Shown: positions 18,221-26,465 of the stretch, in pieces
Layout: each line of letters opens with the position of its first letter
Numbering within the stretch: the stretch's first letter is position 1
Source: an uncultured Prevotellaceae bacterium
GTDB taxonomy: Bacteria; Bacteroidota; Bacteroidia; Bacteroidales; Bacteroidaceae
Assembly (NCBI GenBank): GCA_902799905.1
Contig: CADCCB010000053.1
Span: 1 to 43,854 of the forward strand
Reading direction: 5' to 3'
DNA: 43,854 nt
Position numbers and translations under genes: made by a program
The notes under the pieces: model-generated
Told to the model about the DNA's origin: nothing
Databases searched by the model: none
The model's input: the letters and a program-made list of their open reading frames with translations, nothing else

Positions 18221-18687
18221 CATTAATGATAAATTACATGGGCAATTACATGGTCATTACATGTTTAAATATAAAACACGAATTACCACGAATGTCCCAC
18301 GAATTATCATTAATATAAAGTATGAATGAGAACAATAAAATAATAATTAAATGAGAATTACATGGGCAATTACATGGGAATTACATGTTAAATATAAAAC
18401 ACGAATTACCACGAATGTCCCACGAATTATCATTAATATATAAAATATGAACGAGATAAAAAGAACAATATATCCACTGAAGTGTATTACGTAGAATAAG
18501 ATTTTTAAACCAAAAACAAAACAGAACGAACGGAGAAAAGAAAGAAGGAAAAGAGACAGTAAACGGAGACGCTTCCCGTTGGTGACGGGTAAGGCTAGGG
18601 CGGTTCCCACGAAGGGCGCTGTCCGCTAGACAAAAAAAAGAAATTTAATTATAATATTTATATTTATTCATTTAACAAAAAACGATT
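18221..18687. other. Intergenic region: AT-rich repeats and structured leader of the first stalk gene
   Basis: 18225-18440 consists of three rounds of the basic AT-rich unit (ATGATAAATTACATGGGC ... CACGAATTACCACGAATG) without L or R insertions, which serve as empty-site references. 18525-18640 is a purine-rich then GC-rich stretch with a hairpin at 18575-18589. The last ~50 bases are almost pure A/T before ATG 18688, typical of highly expressed Bacteroidetes genes. No TAnnTTTG box is obvious. Confidence 0.6.
18575..18589 (+). promoter_or_regulatory. GC-rich hairpin in the leader of the first stalk gene
   Basis: CCCGT-TGGTG-ACGGG forms a perfect 5-base stem with a 5-base loop. The preceding GGAGACGCTT is also found inside R modules, so this may be a diverged relative of that element. 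Whether it acts in transcription or RNA stability is unknown. Confidence 0.4.
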
Positions 18688-20625
18688 ATGAAAAAGAGTT
18701 TATTTTTCGCAGCAGCCGCTTCAGCACTCTTGCTGACAGCCTGCTCAAGTGAGAACGACCTCATCGAGACTGGCCCGCAGAAGACCGTCGAGAATCAGGC
18801 CGTAGGCTTCGATGTGTACACCCCTGCTGCAACTGATGTGACCCGTGCCGGATTACAAGGTACTATGACTACTGGTCGTTTACAGCGTGCAGAAGGTGAT
18901 GGCGGTGGATTTGGTGTGTATGCTTATTTGACAGAAGATGCAACTGCTGCATCAGGAGATGAAAATGGAGGCAAGTACAATTCTGCAAGCCCTGGTAAGC
19001 CTAACTTCATGGTAAATGAAAAGCTGCTTTGGAACGCAACGAACCAAGGTTGGTACTATAACCCTTTGAAGTATTGGCCTAACGAGACCGACAACGACTC
19101 TCAGAACACAAATGCAGAAATGGAAGGTGACGGAACCAACCATCATTTGGATCGTCTGAGTTTCTTTGCTTATGCTCCGTATGTATCTGCAGGTGCAGCT
19201 GGTGACGGTATCACAGCTATCACAGCTAATAGTTCTACGGAAGAGCCCCAAGTCAGCTACCAGGCTGCAAAGACCGATCCCAATGCTGCTGTTGACCTGC
19301 TGTGGGGTGTTGCTCCTGCTGGTGGTCTGAGCTATACCGCAGTAAATGGTCGTACTGTGACTGTTGCTGAAGGTATGCCTCTGATTGACATGACCAAGCC
19401 TGATGTGAACACCAGCATGAAGTTCCTCTTCAATCACGCTTTGGCTCGTATCGGTATCAAGGCTGTAGCTGCTGTTGACCAGGTAGGTGCTGGTGGTAAG
19501 TTGGATCCAAACACCAAGATTACCATTAAGGAGATCACCTTGACTGGTCTGTTCGGTACTACTGGTATTTTGAATCTGGATAATACCGTTGCAAATAAGG
19601 CTAATTGGATATCACTTAATGGTGTTGCACTCTCTGGAAATCCTGCTATTACAGCTCTTGAGGGTGTTACTGCTGCAGATAGAACTTTGACGCTGAATGT
19701 AGGCAATGGAACTATCTCAGAGCACCTACGTTGGGTGGACGATGGCGATGCTACACCTGATCCTCAGACAGACCGTGTAGGTGTAACCACCGTTAAACAG
19801 GATGTCATTGAGCCTTCTAAGCCTGGTGCATCAACTAGGCTTTGGACTACTTACAAAGAATATGCCGCTGGTGAGAAGTTTGACTACTCTGAGACCACAC
19901 CGTACTATCTAAATGATGAAAATTGTGCAGTAGGAAATCTAGCAGCTGCTGCTGTTATACCTGCAACCGGTCATCAGACATACACCATTAACAACGCAGG
20001 TGTTATCACTTTAGTAGCAACACCAACAAATATAAAATATCCTGCAGTTAATGAATGGTATGATGGCTTATTGGAAAAGCCAGCTGATGACGCTGCTGCA
20101 ACAGCGGCTACAAATGCAGGCAAACAGGCATACACCCTCGATGATGCCAACGGTAATGGTACACCTGATGAGGGAGAAACATTCACTCCAATGCCTGTAG
20201 GAACTGCTGTAACTACAAGTGATTATATCATTACAGCAGATCTTGTAAAGGCTAGTGTAAAATACACTTCTCCAGCTGCAAACTCCAAGTACTACAAGCG
20301 TGATGCCAACTACTTCATGGTAGTTCCAACTAAGAACTTCGAGAATAGTTCCAATATCACTACTGAAGGAGATTTGAAGAAGCTCCGCACCATCCGTGTG
20401 AAGATTGAGTACTACATCACTACTGAGGATAGTAAGCTGGCTGCAGGTCGTGCTCAGACCAAGAACGTTATCGAGAAGGACGTTCTGTTCCCAAGTCTTG
20501 AGAATGGTAAGAGTTACAACTTGAACCTGATTCTGGGTCTGACATCAGTTAAGATGGAGGCTGAGGTTGACGACTGGAAGGTTATCAACGTTAATGCTGA
20601 TCTGCCTCAGAATACTGCTGAGTAA
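18688..20625 (+). CDS. Fimbrillin family lipoprotein, probable major pilus subunit 1
   Basis: The gene encodes 645 residues. A lipoprotein signal ends at Cys19 (LLTAC). The Mfa1/FimA-like pattern follows: VGFDVYTP, then TRAG with Arg53, then GGGFGVYAYL, WYYNPLKYWPNE and FFAYAPYVSAG. In Porphyromonas such pilins are lipidated precursors cut after an Arg, which frees a groove for donor-strand assembly; Arg53 is the matching site here. Codons are rich in GGT, GCT, AAG and CGT, unlike the GGC/GCC-rich neighbours, which fits high expression. The C-terminus (VKMEAEVDDWKVINVNADLP) is shared with the next gene. Residues ~345-520 have no counterpart in that gene. It is larger than typical FimA (~380 residues), so its exact position in the shaft is inferred. 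Confidence 0.85.
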   Translation: MKKSLFFAAAASALLLTACSSENDLIETGPQKTVENQAVGFDVYTPAATDVTRAGLQGTMTTGRLQRAEGDGGGFGVYAYLTEDATAASGDENGGKYNSASPGKPNFMVNEKLLWNATNQGWYYNPLKYWPNETDNDSQNTNAEMEGDGTNHHLDRLSFFAYAPYVSAGAAGDGITAITANSSTEEPQVSYQAAKTDPNAAVDLLWGVAPAGGLSYTAVNGRTVTVAEGMPLIDMTKPDVNTSMKFLFNHALARIGIKAVAAVDQVGAGGKLDPNTKITIKEITLTGLFGTTGILNLDNTVANKANWISLNGVALSGNPAITALEGVTAADRTLTLNVGNGTISEHLRWVDDGDATPDPQTDRVGVTTVKQDVIEPSKPGASTRLWTTYKEYAAGEKFDYSETTPYYLNDENCAVGNLAAAAVIPATGHQTYTINNAGVITLVATPTNIKYPAVNEWYDGLLEKPADDAAATAATNAGKQAYTLDDANGNGTPDEGETFTPMPVGTAVTTSDYIITADLVKASVKYTSPAANSKYYKRDANYFMVVPTKNFENSSNITTEGDLKKLRTIRVKIEYYITTEDSKLAAGRAQTKNVIEKDVLFPSLENGKSYNLNLILGLTSVKMEAEVDDWKVINVNADLPQNTAE

Positions 20626-20687
20626 ATCTCTGCTCATAAAGAACAGTCTTTTAATAACAGTCTATAACTTTATCAATTGAAATAAAT

Positions 20688-22889
20688 ATGAAAAATAACA
20701 TATTCTTAATGGCAGCCGCTTCAGCATTGATGCTGACAGCGTGCACCAGCGACAATGACTTCCTGCAGACAGATCAGCAGAAACAAGCCATTGCACAGGA
20801 GGTTGGCTTCGACGTATATACGCCTGTTGCTACTAATGTGACTCGTGCTGGGCAGGTAGGTACTATGACTACCGACCGCCTGCAGCGCACAGAAGCCAAT
20901 GGTGGTGGTTTTGGTGTGTATGCCTACCTAACTCAGGATGAAGATAATACAGCAAATGCTACAACTTATGGAGGACGCACTACCCCAGTGGCTCCTAATT
21001 TCATGGTGAACGAAAAAATTCTCTGGAATGCCACAAATCAGGGATGGTACTACAACCCTCTTAAGTACTGGCCAAATGAAACCAATAACGACTCACAGGG
21101 TACTCCTGCATGGATGCAAAGCGACAGCAAAGATGGTTCTGACGCTTATAATAATATGCATCTGGACCGTCTAACCTTCTTTGCTTATGCTCCGTATGTG
21201 TCTGCAGGTGCATCTGCGCCTGGCATTACTACACTTACTGATAACGCTGGCCTTTTGGGAGGAACTGGTTCCACAGTAGAAGCCAGCATCGGTTATAAGG
21301 CATCTTTGGACGATCCTGAGAAGGTTGTTGACCTGCTGTGGGGTGTTGCTCCTGCTGGTGGCTTGAGCTATACCGCAGTAAACGGAACAACAGTAAAAGT
21401 CAATGAAGGTGAGCCTCTTATCGATATGACCAAGCCCGATGTAAACACCACAATGAAGTTCTTGTTCCAGCATGCTTTGGCTCGTATCGGTATTAATGTA
21501 GTAGCTGCTGTTGACCAGGTAGGTGCTGGTGGTAAACTGGATGGAAATACTAAGATTACCATTGACAATGTGACGCTGACTGGTAAGTTTGGTGAAACTG
21601 GTGTGCTGAACCTTGACAACGCTCATGCAAATGTTGCAAACTGGACGAAGATCAATGATGAAGATATTACCAGCAGTACTACTTCATTAACAAACGATAT
21701 AACATTGACTCTTTCTGCTGATGCAGGTACTATTGCTCCTTGGCTTCGCTATGTTGGTGAGCACACATTCGGTTCGTTTAGCGCACAGAATGATGGTGTT
21801 ACCACAACTAAGCAAGACCTGATTACTCCCAGATACTATGCGTTAGACGCTATTCCTGCTTATAGCCCATCAAAGCAGTATTATACTGATGCAAGAGCAA
21901 CTTATACTGTAACTGGTGCAGAGGGTTACTATTCGGAGTCTGGTGGAAATTACACAAAAGTAACATCAGGAACAATTACTGATGGCGGTACTGATCCTAA
22001 TTATTACACCTTGACTCCATCTGTTGGATACCCTCAAAGTGGGGCTATGCCTGATGGTAAAGAAAGTGCGAAGTTCTATACGAAGGATGTTAGCGATAAT
22101 TATACTTATGCGGGTACAGGTAGTGGACTTTCATGGGGATCTGGTTCTGAGACCTATTACCTTTTAACTGCTAAGGCTGTTGGTATGTCTGACTATCCTT
22201 TCGTGTATAACAATAAAGCTGTTGCTACTTATACTGTAACAGGCAGTGAGGGTTACTACACTCACAGTACTAGCCCAAGCGTCTATACGCCGAAAACCTC
22301 AGGTACTATAGTCGCACCTGCAATTGGTTCTACCAATACAGACCTCTTTACATTGGTTGCAACAGGTACAGGAGACAACGAATCTTGTCCAGATGCTTCT
22401 GCTACCTATTACACAGAGTCTGCTGGTGTCTACACATATGCAGGTCTAGGCTCTGAACTTACATGGAACCAAGGATCTCTAACAAAAACCTATTACAGGA
22501 TCGTTGAGACTGCTGTTCCTTCTACCTCCATTGCCTTTGCTTACTCTGGTACTATCTATGATGTTGAGCGTAACTACTTCATGGTGGTGCCTACGAACAA
22601 CATTAAGACACTCAATGCTGGTCTTTTAACTGCACAGGAAGAGGCTCTTCGTACCATCCGTGTAAAGATTGAGTACTACGTTACTACCACAGACCCCAAG
22701 GTTGAAGGTGGATATACCCAGACCAAGAACGTCATTGAGAAGGATGTACTCTTCCCAAGCATGGCTAACGGTAAGAGCTATATGCTGAACCTTGTACTTG
22801 GTCTGACCTCTGTTAAGATGGAGGCTGAGGTTGACGACTGGAAGGTTATCAACGTTAATGCTGACCTGCCTCAGAACACCGCTGAGTAA
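20688..22889 (+). CDS. Fimbrillin family lipoprotein, probable major pilus subunit 2 (paralogue)
   Basis: The gene encodes 733 residues and starts 62 bases after its paralogue. Lipid Cys19 (LMLTAC) and Arg53 of TRAG fall at exactly the same residue numbers as in subunit 1. The first ~340 and last ~110 residues align closely; the middle is different. The middle holds two copies of a ~105-residue unit (near residues 404-505 and 513-615), each opening ATYTVTG(A/S)EGYY and containing YTYAG(T/L)GS(G/E)L(S/T)W. A 53-base stretch (22812-22864) is identical to 20548-20600 in subunit 1, and both stops are followed by ATCTCTGCT. I infer tandem duplication followed by replacement of the exposed central part. 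Confidence 0.85.
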   Translation: MKNNIFLMAAASALMLTACTSDNDFLQTDQQKQAIAQEVGFDVYTPVATNVTRAGQVGTMTTDRLQRTEANGGGFGVYAYLTQDEDNTANATTYGGRTTPVAPNFMVNEKILWNATNQGWYYNPLKYWPNETNNDSQGTPAWMQSDSKDGSDAYNNMHLDRLTFFAYAPYVSAGASAPGITTLTDNAGLLGGTGSTVEASIGYKASLDDPEKVVDLLWGVAPAGGLSYTAVNGTTVKVNEGEPLIDMTKPDVNTTMKFLFQHALARIGINVVAAVDQVGAGGKLDGNTKITIDNVTLTGKFGETGVLNLDNAHANVANWTKINDEDITSSTTSLTNDITLTLSADAGTIAPWLRYVGEHTFGSFSAQNDGVTTTKQDLITPRYYALDAIPAYSPSKQYYTDARATYTVTGAEGYYSESGGNYTKVTSGTITDGGTDPNYYTLTPSVGYPQSGAMPDGKESAKFYTKDVSDNYTYAGTGSGLSWGSGSETYYLLTAKAVGMSDYPFVYNNKAVATYTVTGSEGYYTHSTSPSVYTPKTSGTIVAPAIGSTNTDLFTLVATGTGDNESCPDASATYYTESAGVYTYAGLGSELTWNQGSLTKTYYRIVETAVPSTSIAFAYSGTIYDVERNYFMVVPTNNIKTLNAGLLTAQEEALRTIRVKIEYYVTTTDPKVEGGYTQTKNVIEKDVLFPSMANGKSYMLNLVLGLTSVKMEAEVDDWKVINVNADLPQNTAE

Positions 22890-22929
22890 TCTCTGCTGAG
22901 GTTAAACGCGAAACTACGAGGTGGAGAAT

Positions 22930-23017
22930 AGTCCGAAAAGAGCGGACTCCCAGTCCGAAGCCTTTGGACTTGCAGTACGGAGCATTTGTACTGGCAGTAC
23001 GAAAGGGCGGAACAAAA
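22930..23017 (+). repeat. Array of 22-base hairpin units with compensatory changes
   Basis: Units start at 22930, 22952, 22974 and 22996, exactly 22 bases apart. Unit 1 pairs AGTCCG with CGGACT, unit 2 AGTCC with GGACT, and unit 3 AGTAC with GTACT. The change of CC to AC is matched by GG to GT on the other arm. Unit 4 keeps AGTACG but has lost the right arm. It lies 40 bases past the stop of the second stalk gene, so it may be a 3' end or RNA-stability structure. Confidence 0.7.
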
Positions 23018-23076
23018 AGAGAGTAAGCAACGGACGACGAGAAACCTCGGTAGTGGAAACTAATAAAAAGCCAACT

Positions 23077-23110
23077 CGTGGGGTGGTGGTGGCAACGCCA
23101 CCGCCTCACG
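23077..23110 (+). terminator. Strong GC-rich hairpin, possible terminator or RNA-stability element
   Basis: CGTG at 23077-23080 pairs with CACG at 23107-23110. Inside it, GGTGGTGGC pairs with GCCACCGCC (one G-U pair) around an AAC loop. It is followed by ATGAGGAAAAAAAC, that is an A run and not the U run of a classical terminator, so the terminator label is tentative. Confidence 0.4.
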
Positions 23111-23200
23111 ATGAGGAAAAAAACAAGAATCAGAGAACTAAGGACATAAATATATTAAATGTACGCGCGCGAGTATGAACAAATAATTATATGATAAATT

Positions 23201-23282
23201 CTTGCTTAGGCAAGCGACCAAAGGTCGAGTCCATGGGCCGCTTGGCGACGCAAGGAGACGCTTGCTACCGAAGGGACGCAAG
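23201..23282 (+). repeat. L-R hairpin element, copy 2, intact 82-base reference copy
   Basis: It runs from CTTGC to GCAAG and is flanked on both sides by AATT, which looks like a 4-base target duplication. Module L (first 32 bases) has stems CTTGC/GCAAG and GACC/GGTC. ATGGGC joins it to module R (last 44 bases), which has GCAAG/CTTGC and a further GCAAG. The five CTTGC/GCAAG arms allow alternative folds, as in REP-type elements. No transposase of its own is visible. Confidence 0.85.
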
Positions 23283-23393
23283 AATTACATGGCAATTATA
23301 TGTTAAAGTTCTAACACGAATTACCACGAATGGCCCACGAATTATCATGAATTAAAGAGTGAATATGAAACAAAAATAATTATATGATAAATT

Positions 23394-23470
23394 CTTGCTT
23401 AGGCAAGCGACCAAAGGTCGAGTCCATGGGCCGCTCGGCGACGCAAGGAGACGCTTGCTACCGAAGGGAC
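23394..23470 (+). repeat. L-R hairpin element, copy 3 (3' truncated)
   Basis: The same sequence as copy 2 up to GAAGGGAC, then it passes directly into ATTATCATGAATT, so the closing GCAAG is missing. The ~60 bases on its left (from ATTATCATGAATTAAAG) are repeated again on its right, so this is a tandem duplication of the whole block. Confidence 0.85.
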
Positions 23471-23524
23471 ATTATCATGAATTAAAGAGTGAATATGAAA
23501 CAAAAAATAATTATATGATAAATT

Positions 23525-23640
23525 CTTGCTTAGGCAAGCGACCAAAGGTCGAGTCCAGGACAATTAGATGGCAATTATATGTTTAGATAAAACACGCGCT
23601 CGGCGACGCAAGGAGACGCTTGCAACCGAAGGGACGCAAG
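23525..23640 (+). repeat. Separated L (23525-23556) and R (23597-23640) modules
   Basis: Here module L and module R are kept apart by 40 bases of AT-rich unit (ggacaattagatggcaatta...). R follows ACACG and is followed by AATTATCATTAAT, the same junctions as at other sites. R has TTGCAACC where other copies have TTGCTACC. Confidence 0.85.
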
Positions 23641-23694
23641 AATTATCATTAATTTAAATATAAAACCACGGATTGTGAAGTAAGATGTAAGGAT

Positions 23695-25263
23695 ATGGGA
23701 ACATATATAAATATAGGTAACGCGGGATTCCAGTCTGCCCGTAATGGGGAGTACGTGGATAAATCGCCACTGATAGCAGCGGTGAACGAAAAACTGTTTA
23801 CTAAACTGCGCTTCAGTTGTGTCAGCCGCTGCCGTCGCTTTGGCAAGTCGATGGCGGCAGAGATGCTCTGTGCCTATTACGACCAATCGTGCGACTCGCG
23901 CCATCTGTTTGCCGACCTGCAGATTGCTGGCTACCCGCAGTTTGAGAAGCATCTGAACAAGTACCCGGTCATCTATGTGGACATGTCTGACTTTGTAACC
24001 CGTTTCAGGGATGAAACTATCGTGGAAAACATGGATAATAGGATCAAGGCAGATATCCAGAGAGACTATCCCGCTGTGCCTGTGTTGGATGGTGATGACT
24101 TAATGGATTATCTGTTCCGTGTTGTCGAAACTACGAAGCAGCCGTTTTTCTTCATCATCGACGAATGGGACGCTATCTGCCGTGAGTTCAAGGAAGGAAC
24201 AAAAGCGATGGATGACTATGTGAACTGGCTGCGCAGGCTGTTCAAGAGCGGGAGGTCTTCGGATGTGTTCGCAGGTGCTTATCTGACAGGTATCCTGCCT
24301 ATCAAGAAATACAAGACGGAGTCGGCACTGAATAACTTCACGGAATACTCGATGGTGGAGCCCCGAAACATGGGTCAATTCTTCGGCTTCACAAAAGAAG
24401 AGGTACGTGCCCTGGCTGAAAAGCACGGTATGGACTTTGACGAACTGGAGAAGTGGTACGACGGTTACCAGATAGGCGACGAACTGTCGATGTTCAACCC
24501 CAACTCGGTGATGCAGGCCCTTGATAGCGGCCGTTGTCGCAGTTATTGGGCAAGTACTGGTGCATTTGATGCCGTTGCCCATTACATCCAGATGAACTTC
24601 GAAGGTCTGAAGGATGATGTAATCCGCATGCTTGCAGGAGACCGCTGCTCAGTGGATCCTACTGGTTTCCAGAATGATATGTCGATTGTTCGCAGCAAGA
24701 ACGACGTGCTCACCGTGCTCATTCATCTGGGCTATCTCAGTTACAACTGGCGTGAGGACGAATGCTACATCCCCAACCGTGAGGTTGCCGGTGAGATGGT
24801 GAACGCAGTAAAAGCCACCAACTGGCGTAACGTGGCTGATGCCCTCGATGCTTCGAAAAAACTGCTGCAAGACACGCTCGATGGCGACGAAGAGGCTGTG
24901 GCACAGGGTGTGGATGCCGCCCACGACGAGCATACCAGCATCCTCTCGTATAACAACGAGAACTCGCTGGCCTGTGTACTGAGCATAGCCTACTACTATG
25001 CTAAGAACGACTACGTGATGCACCGCGAACTGCCTACTGGCAGGGGATTTGCCGACATCGTGCTCATCCCAAGGAAGAACGTGGAGTCGCCAGCCATCGT
25101 GCTGGAACTGAAATACAACAAGGACGCGGATGCCGCCATCGACCAGATACTCCGCAAGCAGTATCCTGCAAAGGTGGCACCATACAGTGACCATCTGCTG
25201 CTGGTAGGTATCAACTATGACAAGGCCACCAAGCAGCATCAATGTAAGATAATGAAAAGTTGA
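23695..25263 (+). CDS. AAA-like ATPase with C-terminal PD-(D/E)XK nuclease domain
   Basis: The gene encodes 522 residues without a signal peptide. The N-terminus (YINIGNAGFQSARNGEYVDK) and the Walker A-like RRFGKS at residues 47-52 are typical of the AAA-ATPase_like family (PF09820 type). Walker B is PFFFIIDEWD with Asp156-Glu157. The C-terminal part carries a PD-(D/E)XK core: Asp454 in FADIVLI and Glu471-x-Lys473 in VLELKYN, followed by the usual AIDQILRKQY helix (PF08011 type). Such proteins occur in many copies in Prevotella and Bacteroides; their role is unknown, and defence or mobile-gene functions have been suggested. Its stop overlaps the TTG start of the next fimbrillin gene by 4 bases, so the two are probably translated together. 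Repeat elements lie directly upstream. Confidence 0.85.
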   Translation: MGTYINIGNAGFQSARNGEYVDKSPLIAAVNEKLFTKLRFSCVSRCRRFGKSMAAEMLCAYYDQSCDSRHLFADLQIAGYPQFEKHLNKYPVIYVDMSDFVTRFRDETIVENMDNRIKADIQRDYPAVPVLDGDDLMDYLFRVVETTKQPFFFIIDEWDAICREFKEGTKAMDDYVNWLRRLFKSGRSSDVFAGAYLTGILPIKKYKTESALNNFTEYSMVEPRNMGQFFGFTKEEVRALAEKHGMDFDELEKWYDGYQIGDELSMFNPNSVMQALDSGRCRSYWASTGAFDAVAHYIQMNFEGLKDDVIRMLAGDRCSVDPTGFQNDMSIVRSKNDVLTVLIHLGYLSYNWREDECYIPNREVAGEMVNAVKATNWRNVADALDASKKLLQDTLDGDEEAVAQGVDAAHDEHTSILSYNNENSLACVLSIAYYYAKNDYVMHRELPTGRGFADIVLIPRKNVESPAIVLELKYNKDADAAIDQILRKQYPAKVAPYSDHLLLVGINYDKATKQHQCKIMKS

Positions 25264-26465
25264 AGACGCTGAAGATATATGGCTTGATAATGGTGGGGAT
25301 GATGCTCCTGATGACAGGATGCTCTGCCGACGAGGTGGTCATGGAGACTACGTCGGGGGAAGCCGTTGCCATATCTTTCACCTGCGACTACGATGATAAA
25401 GAAGAAAACACAACAAGGGCAGGATACGAAGGCGTGATGAACACGGAAGACCTTCAAACCACGGGATTTGGCGCGATGGCAAGTCTGTCAGCCGGCGGTG
25501 CTCCTACTTACGACAACAAGCCCAACCTGATGTACAACCAGGAGGTGGAGTTCACCCTCGTGGGCGACCTGGAAAATCCCAAGAAGGGATACTGGAGTTA
25601 CCAGCCCGTGAAATACTGGCCCTCGGATTTGGAACACTGCTACATCAGTGCCTACGCTCCATACGTGGAGCCGGCAGACTTGGTGGGACTTGACGAGACC
25701 AAGACTGGCATCATCGGCATGTCTGAGAACAGCGAAGCGCCGTATATTGCATACCGACGCTGCGAAACCCCGGCAAGCAACGTGGACCTGCTGTGGTACT
25801 ATAAGGATTTCGCGCCTACTGATAAGATTCCGGAAGCAACAGCCGCACAGCCTGCCGGAACACTGAACATGAAGATGCGCCACGCCCTGGCGCGACTAGA
25901 GATACAGGTGGCGCTGGCAACAGATGTAGTACTGGACGCAGGCACAAAGGTGCTGATAGAAAAGATAACCCTGACTGGCAATGTGGCTAAGACGGGACAA
26001 CTGCACCTGTACGAACAGGAGACAGAAACGGTGGTGGTGAACGAGGAGGAGGTAACTAAATACTACCCCGTATGGTCAGACCAGACCTACGACGACCACA
26101 CATTCCAGATTACTAACTTAGACAATGACGATGGGAGTTATGGCATCATAGACAACCAGATACGATATATAGAAGGACTACCATACTCATGGCAGCCCGC
26201 AGGACTGAAAGTATACAACCCATCGGCTCCGGAAGGCACGGACGATGGAATGCGAAACGCCCTAAGCACAGGTGACAGAACGGGATACGTGTATCTGATT
26301 CCGCAAGATGAGCAGAACCTGACGGTGAAGGTGAAATACCATCAGATGACGTCAGGTAGCGACAAAAAGACTACCACCACAAAAACAACGACGGTGGCTA
26401 GCCCGCTGAAAGGCAATACAACGTATACATTGAACTTAACGCTGAAAAAAATAGTTGACCCATGA
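25260..26465 (+). CDS. Fimbrillin family lipoprotein, probable minor or tip subunit
   Basis: With a TTG start at 25260 the product has 401 residues and a full lipoprotein signal (MKTLKIYG ... LLMTGC, Cys21). Starting at the first ATG (25290) would remove the basic residues, so TTG is preferred. The fimbrillin pattern follows: TTRAG with Arg53 at the same position as in the stalk subunits, then GFGAMASL, YWSYQPVKYWPSD and SAYAPYVEP. The start overlaps the ATPase gene, and the stop overlaps the next ATG (ATGA), so three genes form one translationally coupled block. Its role as accessory or tip subunit is inferred from position downstream of the stalk genes. Confidence 0.8.
   Translation: MKTLKIYGLIMVGMMLLMTGCSADEVVMETTSGEAVAISFTCDYDDKEENTTRAGYEGVMNTEDLQTTGFGAMASLSAGGAPTYDNKPNLMYNQEVEFTLVGDLENPKKGYWSYQPVKYWPSDLEHCYISAYAPYVEPADLVGLDETKTGIIGMSENSEAPYIAYRRCETPASNVDLLWYYKDFAPTDKIPEATAAQPAGTLNMKMRHALARLEIQVALATDVVLDAGTKVLIEKITLTGNVAKTGQLHLYEQETETVVVNEEEVTKYYPVWSDQTYDDHTFQITNLDNDDGSYGIIDNQIRYIEGLPYSWQPAGLKVYNPSAPEGTDDGMRNALSTGDRTGYVYLIPQDEQNLTVKVKYHQMTSGSDKKTTTTKTTTVASPLKGNTTYTLNLTLKKIVDP

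Larger units (their letters stand above)
22890..23694. other. Large intergenic region: hairpin array, GC-rich hairpin and three L/R elements
   Basis: These 805 bases separate the stalk genes from the ATPase gene. They contain, in order, a 22-base-period hairpin array (22930-23017), a strong GC hairpin (23077-23110), an intact L-R element (23201-23282), a truncated one (23394-23470), and separated L (23525-23556) and R (23597-23640) modules, embedded in the usual AT-rich units. The few short frames cross repeats and are not convincing genes. Confidence 0.75.

Noticed and set aside
18347-18610. 87-residue minus-strand frame in the gap before the first stalk gene
   Set aside because: It crosses AT-rich repeats and gives a hydrophobic F/L/I-rich product expected from reading A-rich sequence in reverse; no homologous copy is kept in frame at other gaps.
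23201-23282. Possible tRNA-like element because GGTCGAGTCC resembles a T-arm
   Set aside because: One loop base is missing, and there is no acceptor stem, D-arm or anticodon arm at the right spacing.
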